Assembly (NCBI RefSeq): GCF_050279675.1
Contig: NZ_JBNNUK010000021.1
Location: 1-57,526, forward strand
Reading direction: 5' to 3'
Source: Viridibacillus sp050279675
GTDB lineage: Bacteria > Bacillota > Bacilli > Bacillales_A > Planococcaceae
DNA: 57,526 nucleotides
In this document: positions 35,420 to 43,832 of the stretch, piece after piece
Position numbering within the stretch: the stretch's first letter is position 1
How the letters are laid out: every line of letters begins with the position of its first letter
Position numbers and translations under genes: made by a program
The notes under the pieces: generated by a model
Seen by the model: the letters and a program-made list of their open reading frames with translations, nothing else
Database searches by the model: none
What the model was told of the DNA's origin: nothing

Positions 35420-36046
35420 ATGGGTATATGGATAGATATTTCACAACGTCTTGATGAAAACATTCCAGTATGGCCTGGAGATACACCATTCTCATACAAA
35501 GTCAATTGGAGTAAAGTAGAGAGTGGATCTGTCAATGTAGGTCAAATCAATATGAGTTTACACACTGGTACTCATATCGATGCACCTTTTCATTTTGATA
35601 ACGATGGAAAAAGAGTAATTGATCTGGATCTCGATTTATATATAGGGGATGCAACAGTCATCCATTTACCGAACAGAACAAGTATTGGTGTCAATGAATT
35701 ATCCAATCTAGATCTAAAAGGTGTGACGCGACTGTTAATCCGCACAGATGCATGGAAGGATCGAAGCGTGTTTCCACAAACTATTCCTCATATCCAACCA
35801 GAATTAGCGGCATATCTTTCAGAACTCGGTGTTCGTCTTATTGGGCTTGATTTGCCTTCAGTAGATCCACTTGATAGTAAAGAATTGTCTGCTCATCATG
35901 AACTTGCTGGTCATAGAATTCACATTTTAGAGGGGCTAGTATTAGACGATATTGGACCAGGTAATTATGAGTTGGCAGCCCTCCCACTTCCATTGGTTGA
36001 AGCAGATGGAAGTCCGGTACGTGCTGTATTGAAAAAGTTACCTTAA
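35420..36046 (+). CDS. kynB: Kynurenine formamidase (arylformamidase)
   Basis: A 208-residue metal-dependent hydrolase of the cyclase family, with the metal motif SLHTGTHIDAPFHF (H-x-G-T-H-x-D-x-P-x-H), PVWPGDTPFSY, and the loop DLPSVDPLDSKELSAHHEL. It hydrolyses N-formylkynurenine to kynurenine and formate, linking KynA to KynU. GGAGG eight bases before the ATG at 35420 sets the start. With the two upstream genes it completes the tryptophan-to-anthranilate route. No genes for further anthranilate degradation are in the window. Confidence 0.94.
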   Translation: MGIWIDISQRLDENIPVWPGDTPFSYKVNWSKVESGSVNVGQINMSLHTGTHIDAPFHFDNDGKRVIDLDLDLYIGDATVIHLPNRTSIGVNELSNLDLKGVTRLLIRTDAWKDRSVFPQTIPHIQPELAAYLSELGVRLIGLDLPSVDPLDSKELSAHHELAGHRIHILEGLVLDDIGPGNYELAALPLPLVEADGSPVRAVLKKLP

Positions 36047-36076
36047 AAAGAAATATAAAAATTTATATATCAATAA

Positions 36077-36112
36077 AAAAACACATATTAGACATCGCTA
36101 ATATGTGTTTTT
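36077..36112 (+). terminator. Terminator of the kynurenine operon
   Basis: Stem AAAACACATATTA/TAATATGTGTTTT with an 8-base loop, then TTC and further T-rich sequence, 31 bases after the kynB stop. Confidence 0.85.
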
Positions 36113-36274
36113 CTTTATTATGGATTATTAGAAGGTGAGATTTATCAATTCCATTAACAATAATTCGGATGATCTGATTAAATCGAGTATCCAGCCTACT
36201 AGTTTATTCATCAACCAGATTCTACCAATCTAGTTGTACATAGCACTATTGTAAAAATGGCGTTTAATTATGAA

Positions 36275-36646
36275 TTATTTCGGTTCAATTATGGCAAAGT
36301 AATTCTCTTCTACATCCGCAAAGTTAAACACTTTCCCATGAGGTAATTCAACAATTGCTCCGACTTTTACGCCTTTTTCCTGTAAAGTTTGATAGTCTTT
36401 TTCGAGGTCATTTGAATAAAGCAAAATAGATGGTGTACCTAAATGTAATTCCGGACTCATCTTAGCTATAAATTCTTTATCATGCAAAACAAAACTAGTC
36501 TCACTGTCTTCAGTAGGTGCAAGCTCTACCGATAATGGCTCGTTGCTTTTTTGTCGAACAACAAAGTTTAATTTATCTTCCCAAAAAGTTGCAACTGCCT
36601 CAACATCGTTTACATATAGCATTACTTGTCCAATTTTATTAATCAT
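36275..36646 (-). CDS. VOC/glyoxalase-fold protein
   Basis: A 123-residue protein with the VOC pattern INKIGQVMLYVNDVEAVATFWEDKLNFVVRQ at the N-terminus and GKVFNFADVEENYFAIIEPK at the end. The usual first metal His is Gln/Val here (GQVML), so a classical metal-dependent reaction is doubtful. It may be a binding protein or act without metal. AGGAGGTGG precedes the ATG at 36646. Single gene; no functional hint from neighbours. Confidence 0.84.
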   Translation of the reverse strand: MINKIGQVMLYVNDVEAVATFWEDKLNFVVRQKSNEPLSVELAPTEDSETSFVLHDKEFIAKMSPELHLGTPSILLYSNDLEKDYQTLQEKGVKVGAIVELPHGKVFNFADVEENYFAIIEPK

Positions 36647-36886
36647 AACGCCACCTCCTATTTGATTAAATTAGTATAACATGATAAATACTGTTTTATA
36701 TAGACTATCGCTTCCCTTTAACCACAGAAATCACTTATTCCAAACTTATTCAGATTCTTAGAAATCTTCTTCCAAAAACAATTTGTATTAATGTATTATT
36801 TCACCCATTTAAACTTATACTAGCAACAGAAGCTTTCCATTACATATTTTTCAAAGAATACATACTATCTACATAAAGAAGAACTG

Positions 36887-36921
36887 AAAAAAAGGAATAT
36901 CCCGAAAGATATTCCTTTTTA
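36887..36921 (-). terminator. Terminator of the cold-shock gene
   Basis: Stem AAAAAGGAATATC/GATATTCCTTTTT with a 6-base loop, T-rich on both sides; it lies about 11 bases past the cold-shock gene stop. Confidence 0.85.
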
Positions 36922-36931
36922 TTAGCTAATA

Positions 36932-37132
36932 TTAAAGTTTAGTAACGTTAGCTGCTTGTGGTCCGCGGTTACCTTCAACTACTTCAAACTCAACTTTTTG
37001 ACCTTCGTCAAGAGTTTTGAAGCCATCACCTTGGATAGCGCTGAAGTGTACGAATACGTCGTTTTCGCCTTCAACTTCGATAAAACCGAAGCCTTTTTCT
37101 GAGTTAAACCATTTTACTGTACCTTGTTTCAT
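36932..37132 (-). CDS. Cold-shock protein (CspA family)
   Basis: A 66-residue single-domain nucleic-acid-binding protein with RNP1 (KGFGFIEV) and RNP2 (VFVHFSAI) motifs on the beta-barrel: MKQGTVKWFNSEKGFGFIEVEG..., ending GNRGPQAANVTKL. It acts as an RNA chaperone, especially after temperature drop. GGAGG nine bases before the ATG at 37132 fixes the start and excludes 15 codons upstream. A near-perfect promoter at 37287-37315 implies a 5' leader of about 148 bases, long as in many csp genes, containing a 20-bp hairpin (37194-37251). Confidence 0.95.
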   Translation of the reverse strand: MKQGTVKWFNSEKGFGFIEVEGENDVFVHFSAIQGDGFKTLDEGQKVEFEVVEGNRGPQAANVTKL

Positions 37133-37193
37133 GTGAGAAAACCTCCAAAAAAATAAATGTAGACAATATGCAATCAATGACCGAAATCAAAAA

Positions 37194-37251
37194 TTCACAT
37201 ATTCCATAAAGTACCGAACTACTGCCGATCACTTTATGGAATATGTGAATG
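37194..37251 (-). promoter_or_regulatory. 20-bp perfect hairpin in the cold-shock mRNA leader
   Basis: Positions 37194-37213 and 37232-37251 are exact inverted repeats of 20 bases with an 18-base loop. They lie inside the predicted leader, starting about 30 bases after the predicted transcript start, and TTTTTGATTT follows on the minus strand. It could be an attenuator-type terminator, a temperature-sensitive RNA structure, or a stability element. Confidence 0.65.
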
Positions 37252-37286
37252 CGAGTTGCGGTTAATCAATTTCAATTGTTAAGATA

Positions 37287-37315
37287 ATTATAAGTACAGC
37301 TGGAAGTTTTGTCAA
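37287..37315 (-). promoter_or_regulatory. Consensus sigma-A promoter of the cold-shock gene
   Basis: TTGACA (37310-37315) and TATAAT (37287-37292) on the minus strand, both perfect and 17 bases apart. The start of transcription is predicted near 37280. Confidence 0.88.
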
Positions 37316-37350
37316 TGAATGTTCATGATTTTTGGTAAATTTTCTTATAT

Positions 37351-37638
37351 TTAAGGTTGATTTTTCTCATCTAACCAAATAATACCGTGATAAGTTTGGA
37401 TATCTTCATCACAAGCTTCACAAAAACCAACTTCATCATCAGACCAAAATACCCAGAATCGTTCTTTTTTACTAGCGTCATGATCATACTTTTCTTTGAA
37501 ATTTTGTAATGTATCAACCAAATATTGCTCTGCTTCCTCTTTTATTTCAAACGCATTTTCTTCAACAATATGTTCTTCCCAACCTTCAAATTGCCACCAC
37601 GGCTCATAATCCGCTTTCATATAAATTATTTTATACAT
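37351..37638 (-). CDS. DUF1033 family protein
   Basis: A 95-residue acidic protein beginning MYKIIYMKADYEPWWQFEGWEEHI, the DUF1033 signature, with FWVFWSDDEVGFCEACDEDIQTYHGIIWL near the end. The family is common in Bacilli without a known role. AAAAGGA fits the ATG at 37638 better than a TTG three codons before it. It has no signal or membrane segment. The cold-shock unit lies downstream in the same direction, but each appears to have its own promoter. Confidence 0.8.
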   Translation of the reverse strand: MYKIIYMKADYEPWWQFEGWEEHIVEENAFEIKEEAEQYLVDTLQNFKEKYDHDASKKERFWVFWSDDEVGFCEACDEDIQTYHGIIWLDEKNQP

Positions 37639-37764
37639 ATTTTTCAAATCCTTTTATTTGTATTTTGAATTTTCTACAGAAACCTTTTTTTGTGCCTTTA
37701 TTCCCTATTGTTAATATGCTAAAATTACTATGAAAATACAACATTTTAACATAGGGGGATTCGG

Positions 37765-39492
37765 ATGTTTGCTACTATTAGACCCAAATTAGAAATGGCT
37801 CAGCTACTCCAAAGAGGAACTGATATCAATACAATTGGGAGATTTAAAGATACATTAGCATTTAATAATTTCCATAAAAGAGATGAAGAAAACTTAAAAC
37901 AGCTGTATTCAAAATTAATGGAATGTACACCTTCCATGCGTGATATTTTCATAAAATACTTAGAAGAAATTTCTCCAGATAAACATAATCCAATTTCTGA
38001 TCAATATATAGAAAAATACTTAAATGCATTCTTTTTACATCCTAGAGATGAAAAGTACGTAGATGACACTGTTCGTTTCTTCTACTTATTCAGACACCAT
38101 AAATTTGAACCAGGTAAAACCATTGTTCTCTTCAATCAATTTGCTTTTTATGTGACTACACACATATTGTATAACTTTGGATACAAACCTGCCAAAGCAT
38201 TCGACTTGATGCGTTCATTTCAAGGTGCAGTGAATATCGATCAAGAACTACTATTTGAGGTAGCGACAGAAAGAATGATTGAACACGCTGTAAGTGAAGT
38301 TTCAGCCTTAATGGATACGAACTCACAAATTATGTATATGAAAGACCTTGTATATAGTTTGGATCGTCAAAACGAAGAAATTCAATCATCCACGGCCGCA
38401 ACAGAGCAGATTACTGCCTCAATTAGTGAAGTAGCTAGAACATCCGCCCGTATTTCTGAAAAAACAGCTGACTCTGTCGAATATGCAACAAATAGTAAAA
38501 ACACCATTGACTTAGCATTAAATGAAATCTTCAAAACGGAAGAAACCTTCACATCGATTGTAGAATCATTCAGTGAATTACAAAAACGAGTCAATGATAT
38601 AGAAAATGTAGTAACTTTAATAAAAGAGATTGCTGATCAAACAAACCTACTTGCTCTAAATGCTTCTATAGAAGCTGCACGTGCAGGTGAACACGGAAAG
38701 GGCTTTGCTGTTGTTGCTCAAGAAGTTCGTAAACTAGCTGAAAACACTGTATCAGCATTAGGAGAAGTCTCTTCAAACGTACAACATCTAAAAAGTTATT
38801 CAAGTAATGTAGCAACATCGATTTCTCAAACAACGACTATTATTAAAGAGGCTACAAATGAGGCAAAAGATTCCCTACCCCTTCTGTCCTCAATCGTTGA
38901 AGCAATTGAAGAGATTAATGTCGATGTAACAAATACAGCAGCAATATCAGAACAGCAGGCTGCAGCAATAGATGAAGTCTCTCATCGCATGGTGCAAATT
39001 TCTGATTTGCAAGATATTATTCGCGAATTAGGACAATCAACATCAGCTGGTATCCACCAACTAGGTGCGGAGATTAATCATTTCCGATTAAGTATAGTTG
39101 ATAATAATAATGTTCAACTTTCAAGTAATGCCCTATTACAATTATCAAAAGCAGATCATATTCTTTGGAAATGGCGCGTCTATAATATGTTCTTAGGGCT
39201 AGAGAGAATCGAAGAAAGTGAAGTCTCTTCACATAGAGATTGCAGACTAGGAAAATGGTATACATCTGAAAAGGCCCGCGATAAATTCGGTCAAGAAAGA
39301 GCCTATATCGAGTTAGAATCACATCATCAAAAAGTTCATGAAGCTGCAAAACGAGCTGCTGTTTTCTATAACGCAGGTAAAATCGACGATGCTGAATTAG
39401 CATTAAAAGAGGTTGAAAGCTCATCTCAACAAGTACTCCATTATATTAATGAACTTATTGATAAATTGGAAAAAGAACGTTCAATAATTTAA
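37765..39492 (+). CDS. Soluble chemoreceptor: globin-like sensor, MCP signalling domain, zinc-binding CZB domain
   Basis: A 575-residue cytoplasmic chemoreceptor with no membrane span. Residues about 20-180 are helical and resemble the protoglobin sensor of HemAT-type receptors (YSKLMECTPSMRDIFIKYLEE, YIEKYLNAFFLHPRDEKYVDDTVRFFYLFRHHKFEPGK). Residues about 200-455 are the MCP coiled coil, with the tip EIADQTNLLALNASIEAARAGEHGKGFAVVAQEVRKLAE. From about 460 it is a CZB domain: KADHILWKWRVYNM, SSHRDCRLGKWY and ESHHQKVHEA supply the His/Cys zinc ligands. CZB zinc sites can sense zinc or oxidants such as hypochlorite. AGGGGG precedes the ATG. The presence of heme needs the proximal His to be confirmed. 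Confidence 0.88.
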   Translation: MFATIRPKLEMAQLLQRGTDINTIGRFKDTLAFNNFHKRDEENLKQLYSKLMECTPSMRDIFIKYLEEISPDKHNPISDQYIEKYLNAFFLHPRDEKYVDDTVRFFYLFRHHKFEPGKTIVLFNQFAFYVTTHILYNFGYKPAKAFDLMRSFQGAVNIDQELLFEVATERMIEHAVSEVSALMDTNSQIMYMKDLVYSLDRQNEEIQSSTAATEQITASISEVARTSARISEKTADSVEYATNSKNTIDLALNEIFKTEETFTSIVESFSELQKRVNDIENVVTLIKEIADQTNLLALNASIEAARAGEHGKGFAVVAQEVRKLAENTVSALGEVSSNVQHLKSYSSNVATSISQTTTIIKEATNEAKDSLPLLSSIVEAIEEINVDVTNTAAISEQQAAAIDEVSHRMVQISDLQDIIRELGQSTSAGIHQLGAEINHFRLSIVDNNNVQLSSNALLQLSKADHILWKWRVYNMFLGLERIEESEVSSHRDCRLGKWYTSEKARDKFGQERAYIELESHHQKVHEAAKRAAVFYNAGKIDDAELALKEVESSSQQVLHYINELIDKLEKERSII

Positions 39493-39557
39493 AGGTAGAT
39501 AAGCCGACGATATCGTAATGCCGGATTACCACCTCTAATTTTATTGGAGACAATTGA

Positions 39558-39799
39558 ATGAAAAAGCGAGCGCATTTCGTATTTACTAGCAAAGTTCAAA
39601 AAACGGATATCGATTTTTCATTAGGCAAAAATGAACGTTAGCAAATTGAAGTTGATATCGAGGGAACTAACGAGCAAACAACCAATTTTTTTCATATGTA
39701 CAACATGGTGTTGATCCACAATCGGAAAATAATAGTTTCCGTGTTGAATTACATAATGATTTAAAAGGGTATACTTCTATGGAGTCGGATATTGATTAA
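39558..39799 (+). pseudogene. Broken small gene
   Basis: It starts with a good ribosome site (TGGAGAC) and ATG, reading MKKRAHFVFTSKVQKTDIDFSLGKNER, then hits an in-frame TAG at 39639. Coding continues as QIEVDIEGTNEQTTN and, after a frameshift near a T-run at about 39690, as HGVDPQSENNSFRVELHNDLKGYTSMESDID with a TAA at 39797. That stop is embedded in a strong terminator. The intact product would be near 80 residues. Family not recognised. Confidence 0.6.
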
Positions 39800-39812
39800 A
39801 CCGACTCTTTTT
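39782..39812 (+). terminator. Terminator overlapping the end of the broken gene
   Basis: Stem GAGTCGG/CCGACTC with a 12-base loop, then TTTTTTTG. It sits across the pseudogene stop codon, about 70 bases before xpaC. Confidence 0.85.
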
Positions 39813-39883
39813 TGTACGATAAAGTGAAACTTTCTTGTATCTATTTCGTACATAATATTAGGGTGTTTAAGGAGGAATTTAAA

Positions 39884-40540
39884 ATGCTCAATTTCCGACA
39901 CTTTCTAGCAAGATATGCAATCACAATCCCTTTTACTTTCTTCACGTGGTTTGTATTTCTATTTGGTTTTAAACTGAATTTTCTTGAATGTTCTGGCTTA
40001 GCTCTAATCACTTATTTTACAACAGCCTATATTGTCAAAAAAGTTCAAATAAGAAAGCAATTGAAAATGGTAGGCATAACTCGCTCAGAATATCGTCACA
40101 TTAAAGAACAAATGATGTTAGCAGAAGCCCAAATTAAAAACTTAAATCGACACTACACTAAGGTACGCTCAATCTCGGCCTTTAAACAACTATTTGAAAT
40201 GAATCGATTAGCAAAACGGATTTTCCAAATTGTACGGACAAACCCTAAGAAATTTTACCAAGCCGAAGATTTCTTTTATGCACATCTAGAATCAGCTGCT
40301 GAATTAACTGAGAAATATGCCCTACTCTCAACGCAACCGATTAAAGACATAGATGTTCATATTGCTCTTCAACAAACGCGCGATACATTAGAAGACTTAA
40401 ATCATACAATGCAAGAGGATCTACGAGCGGTCTTAGCATCTGATATAGAAGAGTTAAAAATGGAACTCGATTTCGTTCAGATCTCAACTCAAAAAAACAA
40501 ACCTTTGCTAGCTCGAAAGGAGAATTTATATGACAAATAA
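39884..40540 (+). CDS. xpaC: XpaC-family protein
   Basis: A 218-residue protein with two N-terminal membrane spans (TIPFTFFTWFVFLFGFKLNFLECSGLALITYFTTAYIV) followed by a long, helical, soluble domain (from ITRSEYRHIKEQMMLAEAQIKNL). It matches XpaC of Bacillus, annotated historically for 5-bromo-4-chloroindolyl phosphate hydrolysis. The biochemical activity is weakly supported. A perfect AAGGAGG nine bases before the ATG at 39884 excludes 24 upstream codons. Its end overlaps telA by 11 bases; xpaC-telA is a conserved pair. Confidence 0.87.
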   Translation: MLNFRHFLARYAITIPFTFFTWFVFLFGFKLNFLECSGLALITYFTTAYIVKKVQIRKQLKMVGITRSEYRHIKEQMMLAEAQIKNLNRHYTKVRSISAFKQLFEMNRLAKRIFQIVRTNPKKFYQAEDFFYAHLESAAELTEKYALLSTQPIKDIDVHIALQQTRDTLEDLNHTMQEDLRAVLASDIEELKMELDFVQISTQKNKPLLARKENLYDK

Positions 40541-41729
40541 TCCATCTTCACCCGAACCAGTTAAATCAATGGACGACCTACTTAGCAATCCGTTTGATAT
40601 GCAACCAGAACTAGCGAAAGCACCATCTGCTTCCCCTGCTCCGGACATGCCAGTCAAACAAATTGACAGATTATCGGATGAGGATAAAAAGAAAGCGGAA
40701 CAACTTGCTTCTCAAATTCCAGTTGGCAACTATGAATCCATTTTAACTTATGGCGCCAATGCTCAAAATGAACTTTCTCGCTTTTCTCATCAAATGCTTG
40801 ACCATGTACAACGTAAAGATATTGGTCCAGTTGGTGATGTTTTAAAAGATTTAATGGATAAGCTATCTGAAATCGATCCTGAAGAACTTTCTCAAGATAA
40901 AAAGTCAGGTCTTCGCAAACTTTTTGGTAAAATAGCACGTCCAATCCAAGAAATGATGACAAAATATCAAAAACTTAGCACACAAATTGACCGCATCGGC
41001 ATTCAATTAGAACATTCTAAACGTGGTTTAGTAGAAGATGTACAAATGCTTGATAAACTATATGAACAAAACAAAACATATTTCGAAGCATTGAATGTTT
41101 ACATCGCTGCAGCTGAACTAAAACGCGACGAAATCACAGCCAAGCTATTACCAGAATTACGTCAAAAAGCAGAAATTGCTAACGACCAAATGCTTGTACA
41201 AGAAGTAAATGATTTGGCTCAATTCGTGGATCGTCTTGAAAAACGTATTTACGACTTACAACTATCTCGTCAAATTACAATTCAATCTGCGCCACAAATC
41301 CGGATGATTCAACAAACGAACCAGACGCTAGCAGAGAAAATTCAAGCTTCGATTATGACGGCTATCCCGTTATGGAAAAACCAGATTGCTATTGCTCTTA
41401 CTTTAAACAATCAACGAAGAGCCGTAGAAGCACAAAAACAAGTTACAAAAACAACGAATGACCTGTTGCTTAAAAACTCTGAAATGCTCAAAGTAAATAC
41501 CATTGAAACTGCTAAAGAAAACGAACGCGGTCTCATCGAAATCGATACTTTGAAAAAAACACAAGAGAACCTTCTTCAAACAATCGAAGAGACCCTACAA
41601 ATCCAAGCAGATGGACGTCAAAAACGAAAAGCAGCTGAAATTGAAATTGCTCGTATGGAAGGCGAATTAAAACAACGTCTACTAGCTATTCATACACAAC
41701 AACAAAATAATAATCGTCCGAATTATTAA
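40530..41729 (+). CDS. telA: TelA-family protein (toxic anion resistance)
   Basis: A 399-residue, mostly helical protein of the TelA family. Recognisable parts are IPVGNYESILTYGANAQNELSRFSHQMLDHV, LRKLFGKIARPIQEMMTKYQKLSTQIDRI, and MIQQTNQTLAEKIQASIMTAIPLWKNQIAIALTLNNQRRAVEAQKQVTKTTNDLL. The family name comes from tellurite resistance, and members are also linked to stress, antibiotics and phage. It has no membrane segment and overlaps xpaC, with AAAGGAG before its ATG. The XpaC-TelA pair likely acts together at the membrane. Confidence 0.92.
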   Translation: MTNNPSSPEPVKSMDDLLSNPFDMQPELAKAPSASPAPDMPVKQIDRLSDEDKKKAEQLASQIPVGNYESILTYGANAQNELSRFSHQMLDHVQRKDIGPVGDVLKDLMDKLSEIDPEELSQDKKSGLRKLFGKIARPIQEMMTKYQKLSTQIDRIGIQLEHSKRGLVEDVQMLDKLYEQNKTYFEALNVYIAAAELKRDEITAKLLPELRQKAEIANDQMLVQEVNDLAQFVDRLEKRIYDLQLSRQITIQSAPQIRMIQQTNQTLAEKIQASIMTAIPLWKNQIAIALTLNNQRRAVEAQKQVTKTTNDLLLKNSEMLKVNTIETAKENERGLIEIDTLKKTQENLLQTIEETLQIQADGRQKRKAAEIEIARMEGELKQRLLAIHTQQQNNNRPNY

Positions 41730-41733
41730 TTAC

Positions 41734-41774
41734 AAAAAAAGATCAATTCAGTTAACTGAATTGATCTTTTTTTT
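41734..41774. terminator. Palindromic bidirectional terminator after telA
   Basis: A near-continuous palindrome centred on GTTAAC, with A-run and T-run ends (AAAAAAAGATCAATTCA and its complement). It lies 5 bases after the telA stop and 34 bases before the end of the opposing EcsB-like gene. Confidence 0.88.
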
Positions 41775-41807
41775 ATAATTATTTTTCCACCTATTAATAT
41801 CGCTGTG

Positions 41808-42992
41808 TTACTTCGTTCCAGTAAAGCGAATTGTCATTTCTCCAATAACTATTATTAGAACGAAACTTATAAATGAAGCTGATTGTACAAAGCTACTTAT
41901 CAAAACAATACTACCTTGTAAAAGCATCAATGCACGCAATAGCCTGTTGACAGCTATTTGTTGATTACTTACTGGGATTGGATAGAATGCATTCATCCTA
42001 ACCCCCATAGGTGAAATGAACATATGTTTAATTTGATATATCGTTGCAAATGACAAGGCACTTACAATCATCGATACAACAAAAGGTACTTTTACAAAAG
42101 CTACTATAAAAGCTGAAATAATCGTTAACCTCAACCATAAATAGATGGACTCATCAGTTCTCATAAAAGTACGAACTATTAAATAAAGAGAAGTATTCTT
42201 TTGATCATAACGTATAAGCTTAGTCGCAAAATCTAGCCATACTCTTCGACTAATATTTTCTTTTAAAAAAGGTACATCTGTAAAATAACTCACAAATCGA
42301 TAAAATCTAGCCATTCGAGCACTTTCGATTTTTGAAAAATAGTCATACGGAATAGGTTCTAATATAGCTTTCTTTCTATACTGTTTCTCATATACTAGTA
42401 ATATGACAATAATAATAGAAAAGAGGATGATTTCACCCTCGATTGCTAGCTTCAAAACCATAATTGAAAGAGACAACTGAAGTAAACGATCAATAAAGTG
42501 ATGTTTCCCCTGCTTCTTTCTATGATTTGAAAATTCAATTTGAACATTTAAATATTTTAAAATTAATATTGCACATAATCCCATTGAGATTTTCCATAAT
42601 GATGGACTTTCTACTTTTAGTAAAAGAGGAATTGCAGCACAATATATAACTAATACACTAAAAATTTGCGACCAGTATGTCCATATTAGCGCTTTTCTAA
42701 AATAGCTACCCATTCCAGACTCTAACTGTAAAAAAAAGACCTGGTCAGGTTCACGAATTAATGTTGTCGGACTACTAAATGACAACAATATCCCACAAAT
42801 AGTAGATACTAGCCACTCAGAAGGGAACTCATACGGAACCACCTGTAACCATTTCATATAATAACCAACAGCAAAGCTTCCAGCAATAATTAATGCTATA
42901 TAACTTGTAGCAAAAACAAAACGTAGGTATTTAAAAAGTTCTTTCAAATATTGTTGGAATCTCTTGCCCCAAATCCCTTCTAGATTCTTCAT
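41808..42992 (-). CDS. EcsB-like ABC transporter membrane protein
   Basis: A 394-residue protein with about eight or more membrane spans, matching the EcsB family pattern: WGKRFQQYLKELFKYLRFVFATSYIAL at the N-terminus, then spans and DQVFFLQLESGMGSYFRKALIWTYWSQIF, ending in further spans. In Bacillus EcsB pairs with the ATPase EcsA and influences secretion and regulated proteolysis. No EcsA-like gene adjoins it here, so it is an orphan in this window. AGGAGAAT precedes the ATG. The family call rests on pattern memory, not alignment. Confidence 0.7.
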   Translation of the reverse strand: MKNLEGIWGKRFQQYLKELFKYLRFVFATSYIALIIAGSFAVGYYMKWLQVVPYEFPSEWLVSTICGILLSFSSPTTLIREPDQVFFLQLESGMGSYFRKALIWTYWSQIFSVLVIYCAAIPLLLKVESPSLWKISMGLCAILILKYLNVQIEFSNHRKKQGKHHFIDRLLQLSLSIMVLKLAIEGEIILFSIIIVILLVYEKQYRKKAILEPIPYDYFSKIESARMARFYRFVSYFTDVPFLKENISRRVWLDFATKLIRYDQKNTSLYLIVRTFMRTDESIYLWLRLTIISAFIVAFVKVPFVVSMIVSALSFATIYQIKHMFISPMGVRMNAFYPIPVSNQQIAVNRLLRALMLLQGSIVLISSFVQSASFISFVLIIVIGEMTIRFTGTK

Positions 42993-43063
42993 TATATTCT
43001 CCTACTTATCAAATGACTTCTTAATTTATGTTATCTAGTAATTCTTGATTATTTTTATTTTTG

Positions 43064-43528
43064 TTATAACTCTACCTTAACTTCAGAAAACTGTTCTTCT
43101 GAAATAACTTGTAATCCATGTCTTTTTAGTAAAGCAGTCGTAACACCGTTTCCAACAATTTTTTCATTTTCAAATTGCCCATTATAAATCATTGAACTAC
43201 CACATGATGGGCTATATTCTTTGAGGACAATCATAGTTGCATTTAGCTCCTGTACCTTTATAAGTGTAGCAACAGCACCTTTTATGTATAACTCCGTAAC
43301 ATCTCTACCTGATTTTTCAATTACTTTAGCCTTCCCGTCCAGTACATCTTCCCCATTGCCCCCTATTATTTCCGCAGGTTCTCTGGGTGTTGAGAAACCC
43401 CCTAACAGTTCAGGACACACAGTTACAGCCTTTTTTTCTTCAATTAGTTTATGAATTTTATGATCTAAACTATGTGTACTGTTATATCTTACCTTTAACC
43501 CTGCCAAACATGAACTTACTACTATCAA
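43064..43528 (-). CDS. DUF523 family protein
   Basis: A 154-residue protein starting MIVVSSCLAGLKVRYNS, typical of DUF523, with EKKAVTVCPELLGGFSTPREPAEI, VLKEYSPSCGSSMIYNG and GNGVTTALLKRHG. The conserved cysteines (SSCL, VCPE, SPSCGS) suggest a metal or iron-sulfur site. Function is unknown in the family. GAGGTG fits a TTG start at 43528 with 6 bases between. Single leftward gene. Confidence 0.84.
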   Translation of the reverse strand: MIVVSSCLAGLKVRYNSTHSLDHKIHKLIEEKKAVTVCPELLGGFSTPREPAEIIGGNGEDVLDGKAKVIEKSGRDVTELYIKGAVATLIKVQELNATMIVLKEYSPSCGSSMIYNGQFENEKIVGNGVTTALLKRHGLQVISEEQFSEVKVEL

Positions 43529-43832
43529 CGCTATCACCTCTATATAATAGTATATTAAACTTTTTCATTCCAAACTATCTTGATATACTTTTCACTATAC
43601 TTGATACTTGGCAGTTAAAAATCGCTTTACACCCATATTTTCTTAGTAATTCAATCATTTCTGCAATTTAAGAAACGCTATGAAAATTATATAAATATAG
43701 TATTATCGAGAAAAAACACCTCTTAAATAGAATCCTAATTACTTAGAGATGTTAATGTGTATTACGATTTTCTCACTTTAATTAAACTGACAACATTTAT
43801 CTAACTCCTGTTAATAAATATATAATTTCATT
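43529..43832. other. Intergenic region
   Basis: About 300 AT-rich bases between two leftward genes. Only a weak, mismatched hairpin near 43720-43760 (AACACCTCT with AGAGATGTT) is seen, possibly the end of the acetyltransferase transcript. Confidence 0.4.
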
